Shown piece by piece: positions 1-4,852 of a stretch of 5,217 nucleotides of DNA (position 1 is the stretch's first letter; each line of letters starts with the position of its first letter). Below the pieces are notes generated by a model. It searched no databases and was not told the DNA's origin. It saw nothing but the letters and a program-made list of their open reading frames with translations. The stretch is from Clostridiales bacterium (GTDB taxonomy: Bacteria; Bacillota_A; Clostridia; Christensenellales; Aristaeellaceae), in NCBI GenBank assembly GCA_012514855.1, contig JAAYZL010000337.1, forward strand, positions 1 to 5,217. The letters are read 5' to 3'. Both the position numbers and the translations under genes were made by a program.

Positions 1-239
1 AGCTTGGAGAGGCGGAAATCATGGTTCCTCGGGATCGAAGCGGGGAATTTGAGCCGCAGGCCCGCGCAAAGCGTCGGACGAGTACGGACGATCCGGAAAG
101 CCGGATCCTCGCGATGTACAGCGGGGGATGCCGAATCGCGACATGGCGGCGAACCCGGCCGAAGATCGCCGAACGGCTGCCCTCAACGGAGCGTTGCTCA
201 ACCCTTAAGTCAATACCGCGCAAATCGTGCGGTACTGCC
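1..239. other. Unassigned region downstream of the aldolase gene
   Basis: I see no convincing gene here. The reading frames that stay open are Arg/Pro/Ser-rich in the way expected of random GC-rich DNA, start without a ribosome binding site and resemble no family I know. Two inverted repeats are visible. One is a 7-bp perfect stem, GATCCGG (90-96) against CCGGATC (101-107), with loop AAAG. The other lies at 205-243 and is listed separately. The window edge may cut a gene that continues to the left. Confidence 0.5.
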
Positions 240-243
240 TTAA
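205..243 (-). terminator. Hairpin over the aldolase stop codon, possible terminator
   Basis: An 8-bp stem (TACCGCGC at 214-221 against GTGCGGTA at 227-234, one G-T pair) with loop AAATC can be extended by TTAAG (205-209) pairing with CTTAA (239-243), leaving an internal loop of four bases on each side. The outer stem includes the TAA stop of the minus-strand aldolase. On the minus strand the stem is not followed by a real run of T, so an intrinsic terminator is only a possibility. Protection of the mRNA 3' end is equally compatible. Confidence 0.35.
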
Positions 244-1133
244 TTTTCCGGAATATAGGGGGCGATCGCGCGCTTCAATGCCTCTAGCTCCCCGGAGGCG
301 AGATCGAGGAGCGGCTTGCGCATGTGCCCGCCGCGAACGCCGCGCAGGGTCTGGACGTTTTTGAAAACGCTCATATCGGAGCCGCCCTTGAGCACGCGCG
401 TCATGTCGAAGCACCTGAGCTGAAGTTCGCGGGCCTTGTCGTACTCCCCGGCGCGGAAGGCGCGGTAGATTTCGACGAACGGCTCGGGCATGCAGCTCGA
501 GCAGCCGGAGACGGTGCCCTCGCAGCCCATGGCCAGGGCGGGGAAGAACAAATCGTCCGGGCCGAAGACCACGGAGAAACAGCCTTCGCGCACCTTGAGG
601 TATTCGGTTAAGCGCCGCATGTCGGCAAAGGAATATTTGACGCCCACGATGTTGGGGCAGGCGTCGGCGATTTTCTGCATGGTGGCGCCGTCGACGTCGT
701 TCATGGCGAGCTGCGGAATGACATACGCATATACCGGGAAATCCGCGGGGAGCTGCCCGCAGACGCGGCGGTAGTATTCGACCATCGCCCGGGGCGAAAC
801 GCCGAAGTAGCTCGGGGTGACGACGCCCACGCCGTCCGCGCCGATCCCGTGCGCGTGCCGGGCGAGGCGAACGACCTCGTCCTCGCGCATGGCGCCGCAG
901 TGGATGAACACCGTCACGCGCCCGGCCGCGCGGCGGACGACCGTCTCCGCGACCAGCATCCTCTCGGCCTCGTCCATCAGGTACATCTCGCCCGTGGTCC
1001 CGCAGGGGTAGAGGCAATCGACGCCCTATTCGATCAGAAAATCCGTCTGCTGCTCGAGCGCCCCGACATCCACCTGGCCGTCGGCGGTAAAGGGAGTGGT
1101 CATCGCGGTGATCACGCCAAACAAGGTTTTCAA
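240..1133 (-). pseudogene. DHDPS/NAL-family class I aldolase, interrupted by in-frame TAG
   Basis: This is a member of the dihydrodipicolinate synthase / N-acetylneuraminate lyase family. These are cytoplasmic TIM-barrel enzymes that form a Schiff base between a lysine and a 2-oxo acid, then cleave or condense it. Translated through one TAG (codon 36), the frame gives about 297 residues, the normal family length. Seen in it: an N-terminal FGVITAMTTPF strand, the GTTGE 2-oxo-acid loop at about 45-49, a Tyr in YVIP at about 137 (usually YNxP) and the Schiff-base Lys in GVKYS at about 166. I chose the TTG start at 1131-1133 because GGAGG lies 8 nt before it. An in-frame ATG at 1146-1148 has only a weak site. 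The next ATG after the stop (984-986) would lose the first strand and GTTGE, so that 248-residue product should be inactive. The gene is divergent from the LacI-type regulator. Exact substrate is unknown; true DapA is unlikely given the catabolic context. Causes of the stop could be a nonsense mutation, a base error or readthrough. Confidence 0.82.
1026..1028 (-). other. In-frame amber codon in the aldolase gene
   Basis: The plus-strand CTA reads TAG on the minus strand, between ...QQTDFLIE and GVDCLYPCGTTGE. Both sides continue the same family alignment in the same frame, so there is no frameshift. The residue falls at the end of the first helix, just before the conserved Gly, where the family often has Lys or another variable residue. 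A single change from AAG, GAG or CAG would create it. TAG also ends the isomerase gene at 3146-3148, so TAG appears to be a normal stop in this genome. Confidence 0.9.
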
Positions 1134-1163
1134 AGAAAACGCCTCCATTTCTCGCTCGAAACT

Positions 1164-1179
1164 GTGAAATCGATCTTAT
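1164..1179. promoter_or_regulatory. Operator O1, LacI-type palindrome at the aldolase promoter
   Basis: GTGAAATCGATCTTAT has a perfect left half and a degenerate right half around a central CG (1171-1172). It matches the inverted copy at 3409-3424 at 14 of 16 positions and the idealised palindrome GTGAAATCGATTTCAC at 13 of 16. It overlaps the -10 edge and the predicted start site (about 1172) of the minus-strand promoter, which suits a repressor that blocks RNA polymerase. The likely binder, by inference, is the adjacent LacI-family protein. Confidence 0.7.
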
Positions 1180-1207
1180 ATATAACACGGTTTTGGGCCC
1201 CTGTCAA
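1179..1207 (-). promoter_or_regulatory. Sigma70-type promoter for the aldolase gene
   Basis: On the minus strand a perfect TTGACA (plus positions 1202-1207) is followed by a 17-nt spacer and TATATA (1179-1184). Transcription would start near 1172 and give a leader of about 40 nt before the TTG start. The -10 lies within a run of alternating T and A, so its exact register could shift by two bases. Confidence 0.7.
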
Positions 1208-1240
1208 GCCCCTGACGGCGGGAATTTTATCGAGAATCTA

Positions 1241-1269
1241 TTGACAGAATCAACAAAATACAAGATAAT
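1241..1269 (+). promoter_or_regulatory. Sigma70-type promoter for the regulator-isomerase operon
   Basis: TTGACA (1241-1246), a 17-nt spacer and GATAAT (1264-1269, five of six consensus bases) form a strong promoter. The predicted start is near 1276, giving a leader of about 67 nt. The -35 box is flanked by a direct repeat GAATC (1234-1238 and 1247-1251). No good copy of the O1/O2 operator overlaps this promoter, so direct self-repression through that motif is not evident. Confidence 0.75.
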
Positions 1270-1284
1270 GACAGAGTTAAGGGC

Positions 1285-1313
1285 GGAAATTCGGCGATAA
1301 CGAGCCGCATTCC
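1285..1313 (+). repeat. Imperfect inverted repeat in the regulator leader
   Basis: GGAAATTCGGC (1285-1295) and GCCGCATTCC (1304-1313) are imperfect inverted partners around GATAACGA. In RNA this would be a modest hairpin about 30 nt before the start codon. It could also be a protein site. The match is weak and nothing else supports a role. Confidence 0.25.
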
Positions 1314-1342
1314 ATCTGCAATCGGGAAACGGGGGGAGCAAT

Positions 1343-2353
1343 ATGAATATCAAGGACATCGCGCGCCTCGCCGGGACCTCGCCGGCAACAGTTTCAAGGA
1401 TTCTCAACAACGATGCGCGCGTCTCCCCACAAACGCGGGAAAACGTTCTCAAGGTCATCGAGCAGACGCAGTACAAGCCGAATTCCCTCGGGCGAAATCT
1501 GCGCAGCCGAAGCAGCAAGAAGCTCCTGATGCTCCTGCCGACCATCCAGAACCCCTTTTACTCCGACATTTTTTTCAGCTTCGAGGAGCACGCCCGGCAG
1601 AACGGCTATTCGGTGCTGATCGCGGTGACCAACCGCGACCCGGAGATCGAGAGGCTCTATTTCGACGTGCTGTTTACCCGCCAGGTCGATGGCGTGGCCT
1701 GCTTTCTGCCGACGATCTCCTTTGAGGAAATTCAGCGGATTTCCGCGGAATATCCCTTTGTGGCCTGCTGCTGGCGCGGCTTTTCCGAGTTGGACGTCAA
1801 TTACGTCTGCATCGACAACGAGCGGGCGGTGTACGAGACGATGCAGTATCTCATCGGCCTCGGGCACCGGCGCATCGGCATCTTGAACGGCAACTACACC
1901 GGGCGCATGTACGAGGTGGAGCGGGAAAAGGGCTATCGCCGCGCGCTGGAATCGGCGGAGATTCCCTACGCGCCGGAACTGAGCGTGCTCTGCGAATACA
2001 GCCACCGGGCGGGATACGAGGGCGCGAAAAAGCTGATGGCGCTGAAGAAGCCGCCGACCGCGATCATGGGCCTCTCCGACGACCGCGCGGCGGGGGCGAT
2101 CAAGTATCTGGTCGAGAACGGCCTTCGGCCGGGCGTGGACGTGGACGTGGTGGGATTTGACGACCTGATGGTCTCGGAGGTCGTTACGCCTACCCTGACC
2201 ACCATCGCCCAGCCGCGCCACGCGATTGGGCGGGATGCGGCCGAACTGCTGCTCTCCCGGATCGAGGACGCGGAAGCGCCCAACAAGGGGATCATACTTT
2301 CCCATAAGCTGATTCTCCGGGAGTCCACGCGCAGGCCCGGCGAGCAATGCTGA
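1343..2353 (+). CDS. LacI-family transcriptional repressor
   Basis: A 336-residue cytoplasmic DNA-binding repressor of normal LacI/GalR length. Residues 2-22 (NIKDIARLAGTSPATVSRIL) are the typical helix-turn-helix, and YKPNSLGRNLRSR (44-56) is the hinge helix, with Leu53 where PurR-type proteins insert a leucine into the central CpG of the operator. Residues 60-336 form the periplasmic-binding-protein-like effector and dimer domain, with landmarks such as NPFYSDIF, VDGVACF, HRRIGILNG, MGLSDDRAAGA and VVGFDDL. The recognition helix S-x-A-T-V-S-R resembles GalR and CcpA, whose operators have TG half sites around a central CG, in agreement with O1 and O2. The start follows a GGGGGAG site 4 nt upstream. 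The gene is first in an operon with the isomerase, 15 nt apart. The effector is not readable from sequence but is probably the imported compound or a derivative of it. Confidence 0.95.
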   Translation: MNIKDIARLAGTSPATVSRILNNDARVSPQTRENVLKVIEQTQYKPNSLGRNLRSRSSKKLLMLLPTIQNPFYSDIFFSFEEHARQNGYSVLIAVTNRDPEIERLYFDVLFTRQVDGVACFLPTISFEEIQRISAEYPFVACCWRGFSELDVNYVCIDNERAVYETMQYLIGLGHRRIGILNGNYTGRMYEVEREKGYRRALESAEIPYAPELSVLCEYSHRAGYEGAKKLMALKKPPTAIMGLSDDRAAGAIKYLVENGLRPGVDVDVVGFDDLMVSEVVTPTLTTIAQPRHAIGRDAAELLLSRIEDAEAPNKGIILSHKLILRESTRRPGEQC

Positions 2354-2354
2354 C

Positions 2355-2360
2355 AGGAGG
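2355..2360 (+). promoter_or_regulatory. Ribosome binding site fixing the GTG start of the isomerase
   Basis: AGGAGG, starting one base after the repressor stop codon, lies 8 nt before GTG at 2369-2371. The first in-frame ATG is much further inside and would remove the first barrel strand (LGCFGFS), so the GTG start is strongly preferred. Confidence 0.85.
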
Positions 2361-2368
2361 AATCGCCC

Positions 2369-3148
2369 GTGCGACTGGGATGTTTTGGGTTTTCCGGAGA
2401 CTTGGCGGCCATCCGCCGCGCCGGATTTGATTTCGCGGAGCTGGACTTGATGGAGCTTTCCCGGATGACGGACGGCGAATTTCGGGAATTTGTCCGCCGC
2501 GCGGGCGATTCCGGATTGGATTTCGACGCCTTTTCCGGCTTTATGCCGCTGACGGAGCGCATTCACAGCCCGGCGTTTTCCGCCGAATGCTGGCTGGAGC
2601 ACGCGCGGCGAATGGCCGACCGCACCGCCAAATTGGGTGCAAAGCTCTGGCCGCTGGGCGCGGGGAAATGCCGGAGCATTCCCGAAAGGGCCGACCCCGC
2701 CGCGGCCCGGGAGCGCGTCAAGACCTTCTTCGGAGGCATCGCCAAGATCGTCGCGCCCTGCGGCGTCAAGCTGTGCATAGAGCCGCTGGGGCCCAACAAC
2801 TCCAATTTTCTCAACACCGTCGGGGAGGCGGCGGAATTCGCGGCGGAAATGGGCCTCGCCAATTGCGCCACGATGTGCGATATGCGCCACATGGTCGCGC
2901 TCGACGAGCCCTTCGAGGACATCGCGACCTGGCGGGAGAGCGTTTGGCACGCGCACATCGACTATCCGCTGGGCTTCGAAAGGCGCTTTCCGAACCCGGA
3001 GGACGGCTGGGATTACCGGCCCTATCTCCTGGCGCTTCACAGGGCGGGCTACGCGGGGCCGCTGACCGTGGAGGCCACCTCCTACGGGAATCTCGAGCGG
3101 GAGGGCGCGGCGTGCGCAAAAATGCTGCGCCGATTGTGGGAGGAGTAG
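2369..3148 (+). CDS. Sugar phosphate isomerase/epimerase, TIM-barrel family
   Basis: A 259-residue protein of the xylose isomerase-like TIM-barrel (AP endonuclease 2) family, which holds metal-dependent epimerases and isomerases such as D-tagatose 3-epimerase and hydroxypyruvate isomerase. Visible landmarks are a first strand RLGCFGFS, Glu24 in FAELDLM, Glu138 in CIEPL, Asp171 and His174 in CDMRHM, His196 in HAHID and Glu235 in TVEATS. Glu138, Asp171, His196 and Glu235 are the likely divalent-metal ligands by family pattern. No signal peptide is seen, so it is cytoplasmic. It is translated from GTG and is second in the operon with the repressor, so it may be made at a basal level. It probably interconverts a keto sugar or sugar-acid intermediate upstream of the aldolase. 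The specific substrate cannot be assigned, and a dehydratase of the same fold is possible. It ends with TAG. Confidence 0.88.
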   Translation: MRLGCFGFSGDLAAIRRAGFDFAELDLMELSRMTDGEFREFVRRAGDSGLDFDAFSGFMPLTERIHSPAFSAECWLEHARRMADRTAKLGAKLWPLGAGKCRSIPERADPAAARERVKTFFGGIAKIVAPCGVKLCIEPLGPNNSNFLNTVGEAAEFAAEMGLANCATMCDMRHMVALDEPFEDIATWRESVWHAHIDYPLGFERRFPNPEDGWDYRPYLLALHRAGYAGPLTVEATSYGNLEREGAACAKMLRRLWEE

Positions 3149-3164
3149 TATTTGCCAATCTCCG

Positions 3165-3195
3165 TGGCCGTCGCGATGCTCGCGTCGGCCATTTT
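3165..3195 (+). terminator. Rho-independent terminator after the isomerase
   Basis: An 11-position GC-rich stem pairs GGCCGTCGCGA (3166-3176) with TCGCGTCGGCC (3180-3190), with a single T-T mismatch and loop TGC. T3165 and A3191 add a pair. TTTTA follows at 3192-3196. The stem is strong and the T run short. It sits 17 nt past the isomerase stop, so it separates the repressor-isomerase unit from the transporter unit. Confidence 0.65.
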
Positions 3196-3375
3196 ATGGA
3201 TTATATGGAATCGTTTTCCTGGCAAAGGAGAAGGGGGCGGTTGTCGCAGATTTGCCTAATAACTTTGGTATATTTTGTAGAGAACGGCAGATATACTGGT
3301 CGCGCGCCCCATGACTTACGAAGATGGATGCGCATAATGCATCAATATATAATAAAAAATATGGCGGAATGTCTA

Positions 3376-3404
3376 TTTACAAAAGAAAGAGCAGATGCTA
3401 CAAT
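3376..3404 (+). promoter_or_regulatory. Promoter of the ABC transporter operon
   Basis: TTTACA (3376-3381, five of six), a 17-nt spacer and TACAAT (3399-3404, five of six) form a strong sigma70-type promoter. The bases TGC directly before the -10 also make an extended -10 element. Predicted start is near 3411, inside operator O2, with a leader of about 96 nt. Confidence 0.75.
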
Positions 3405-3408
3405 AACT

Positions 3409-3424
3409 GTAATATCGATTTCAC
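3409..3424. promoter_or_regulatory. Operator O2, LacI-type palindrome at the transporter start site
   Basis: GTAATATCGATTTCAC has a perfect right half around a central CG (3416-3417). Read on the other strand it is GTGAAATCGATATTAC and equals O1 at 14 of 16 bases. It begins 4 nt after the -10 and covers the predicted transcription start, a classic repression position. It probably binds the LacI-family protein encoded upstream, which would make the transporter inducible by the same signal as the aldolase. Confidence 0.72.
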
Positions 3425-3440
3425 GGGCTCGCAGGACGGG

Positions 3441-3474
3441 CGATCCGGGGATCGATGAGACGGCGTCCGTCTCA
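3441..3474 (+). repeat. Two adjacent inverted repeats in the transporter leader
   Basis: The first is CGATC (3441-3445), loop CGGG, GATCG (3450-3454). The second is TGAGACGGCGTCCGTCTCA (3456-3474), a perfect palindrome with 8-bp arms and a 3-nt centre. Both lie in the predicted untranslated leader, ending 17 nt before the ribosome site. The second is followed by AAAAGGG and not a T run, so it is not an intrinsic terminator. It may stabilise the mRNA 5' end, affect translation or bind a second regulator. Confidence 0.5.
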
Positions 3475-3506
3475 AAAGGGCGCAAAATAAAAAGGAGGGT
3501 CAATCG

Positions 3507-4667
3507 ATGAAGAGGTTATTCGCAATGCTTCTCGTGGTGGCCATGCTGGCCGGGCTGGGAATGGCCGCCCAAGCCGAATCCGACAAGATTATCATCGGCG
3601 CCATAACCGACCTGACCGGCAACGGCTCGGTTCTGGGAACCGGCTGCGCCAACGGCTGGACCTTCGCGGTGGAAAAGATCAACGCCGAGGGCGGCATTCT
3701 CGGCAAGCAGGTCGAATTGGTGATCTACGACTGCCAGTCCGATCCGCAGGAAGCCCTGAGCTGCTATGAGCGCCTGGTGAAGGTGGACGGCGCGTCCATC
3801 GTTCTGGGCCCTCCCTTCTCCAACATCGGCCTGGCGCTGGCGGACACGGTGGACGAATTGGGCGTGCCCTTCTTCGGCCTCTTCGGCGATCCGCGCTGCA
3901 TGCTGGGCGAGAATCTCGATACCCTGCATCCCTACATGTTCCTGGGTCAGCCCTCCGGCTATGACGCGGGCCTGATCTCCGGCAGCTATCCGCACGAGGT
4001 GCTGGGGCTCAACAAGGCCGCCATCCTCGTCACCCAGGACCACAGCTACAACATGACCATGACCAAAGCCTTCCAGGATTACGCGGCCAAGGTCGGCATC
4101 GAAATCACCACCGTCCAGTACTGCTCGGTCAAGGACACCGACCTGACTCTGCAGCTCACCGCGATCGCCAGCAGCGGCGCGGAGTACATCTTCGACGCCT
4201 GCAACACCAACGCGCTGGCCGTCGCCACCCAGCAGATGTACCAGATGGGCATCGACCTGGTCCACTGCGGCTCCCTCGACTTCTCCAGCCCCTTCAACGA
4301 GCTGGTCGATCCCCCCGAGGCCATGCGCAACATCTACTTCCCCTATGCCATCGACATGAACGCGGAAAGCCTCACCGACATCACCGCCGAGTTCACCGAG
4401 CGCTTCGGCGTGGCGCCCACGGTCAAGTCCTGGAACAGCTATGACCTGACGACGATCACCAAGGCCGCCATCGAGAAGGCCGGCTCCGCCGAGCCCGCCG
4501 CCATCCGCGACGCCCTGGAGACCATCGAGGGCGTTCCCTGCCTGGCGACCGAGAACTTCCGCATGGATCCCGAGACGCATATGCCTCTGGGCCTTGCGAT
4601 GTGCATCTACAACCTCGAAGGCGGCGAGTACAGCAACATGGGCTCCTTCTTCCCGGCCAAGTGGTAA
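3507..4667 (+). CDS. ABC transporter substrate-binding protein, HAAT (LivJ/LivK-like) family
   Basis: A 386-residue exported binding protein that captures the substrate outside the inner membrane and delivers it to a LivH/LivM-type permease. Residues 1-23 are a signal peptide: KR, a hydrophobic core, then AQA before Glu24, a signal peptidase I site. No lipobox Cys is present. The mature part starts with KIIIGAITDLTG and carries the family signature INAEGGILGKQVELVIYD (58-75), then SIVLGPPFSN (97-106) and NSYDLTTITKAAIEKAGS (310-327), as in Peripla_BP_6 proteins. It has nine cysteines, an unusual number for this family. The start follows AAGGAGGG with 8 nt between GGAGG and ATG. Codons favour GCC, GGC, CTG and TCC more than in the repressor and isomerase, as expected for an abundant protein. 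The family typically binds branched-chain amino acids, but members also bind amides, urea and aromatic acids, so the ligand here is open. Confidence 0.93.
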   Translation: MKRLFAMLLVVAMLAGLGMAAQAESDKIIIGAITDLTGNGSVLGTGCANGWTFAVEKINAEGGILGKQVELVIYDCQSDPQEALSCYERLVKVDGASIVLGPPFSNIGLALADTVDELGVPFFGLFGDPRCMLGENLDTLHPYMFLGQPSGYDAGLISGSYPHEVLGLNKAAILVTQDHSYNMTMTKAFQDYAAKVGIEITTVQYCSVKDTDLTLQLTAIASSGAEYIFDACNTNALAVATQQMYQMGIDLVHCGSLDFSSPFNELVDPPEAMRNIYFPYAIDMNAESLTDITAEFTERFGVAPTVKSWNSYDLTTITKAAIEKAGSAEPAAIRDALETIEGVPCLATENFRMDPETHMPLGLAMCIYNLEGGEYSNMGSFFPAKW

Positions 4668-4694
4668 TCACGGGTATAGAATATTTGGCGATCC

Positions 4695-4742
4695 GCGCGG
4701 CGGTTGCGCGGGTCGGCGGGCGGAAGTTCGTCAACCGCGCGC
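4695..4742 (+). repeat. First hairpin between binding protein and permease genes
   Basis: GCGCG (4695-4699) and CGGTTG (4701-4706) can pair with CAACCG (4732-4737) and CGCGC (4738-4742), giving 11 pairs with one bulged G and a 25-nt loop. No T run follows. It lies 28 nt after the binding-protein stop codon. Confidence 0.5.
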
Positions 4743-4769
4743 CGGCAAAGGAAGCGTGGTCCGGTTAAC

Positions 4770-4825
4770 CCCGGATGCCGTTGGTTCGCCCTCGTCCCTC
4801 CGGGCGGGGGCGAACCGAATCCGGG
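4770..4825 (+). repeat. Large two-part stem-loop between binding protein and permease genes
   Basis: CCCGGAT (4770-4776) pairs with ATCCGGG (4819-4825). After a small internal loop, GGTTCGCCC (4783-4791) pairs with GGGCGAACC (4808-4816), 9 bp and perfect. A small inner stem CCC/GGG (4796-4798 and 4802-4804) can form in the loop. AAGAACCGAG follows, so it is not a standard intrinsic terminator. Such structures between a binding-protein gene and its permease gene commonly protect the upstream mRNA segment or lower downstream expression. Confidence 0.65.
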
Positions 4826-4852
4826 AAGAACCGAGAAAGGCAGGAAAAGAGA

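Larger units (their letters stand above)
3149..3506 (+). other. AT-rich control region ahead of the transporter operon
   Basis: No credible gene lies in these 358 bases. The long frame crossing them is a continuation of an out-of-frame reading of the isomerase and has no ribosome site. The stretch from about 3192 to 3420 is clearly richer in A and T than the genes on either side. It holds, in order: the isomerase terminator, a segment of about 170 nt with no assigned element (several TATA-like runs without a well-placed -35), then the transporter promoter, operator O2, two leader hairpins and a strong ribosome site. Confidence 0.7.

Noticed and set aside
4..243. A 79-codon plus-strand frame at the window start
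   Set aside because: TTG start without ribosome site, Arg/Ser/Pro-rich, no recognised motif, and it ends in the hairpin at the aldolase stop.
1026..1028. Pyrrolysine or a reassigned TAG as the default explanation of the in-frame stop
   Set aside because: Nothing else in the window supports it, the isomerase ends at TAG, and a point mutation or base error is simpler. It is kept only as a check.
205..1188. A 327-codon minus-strand frame overlapping the aldolase
   Set aside because: It is a different frame from the one carrying GTTGE, YVIP and GVKYS, and its product is Arg-rich without any family likeness.
1224..1239. A possible third operator around CG at 1231-1232, just before the repressor -35 box
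   Set aside because: Only about 7 of 16 bases fit the O1/O2 palindrome, which is not above what chance gives.
1394..3040. A 548-codon open frame on the minus strand across the repressor and isomerase
   Set aside because: It lies antisense to two clearly recognised genes, has a composition typical of antisense GC-rich DNA (Arg, Ala, His, Gly) and matches no family. It is a shadow frame.
2587..3510. A 307-codon plus-strand frame over the isomerase and the following control region
   Set aside because: It is out of frame with the isomerase, Arg/Gly-rich, and its tail (possible start at 3196) crosses the terminator, promoter and operator with no ribosome binding site.
3516..4580. A 354-codon minus-strand frame opposite the binding-protein gene
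   Set aside because: It is Gly/Ala/Val/His-rich with no domain features and is a mirror of the strong third-base bias of the binding-protein gene.
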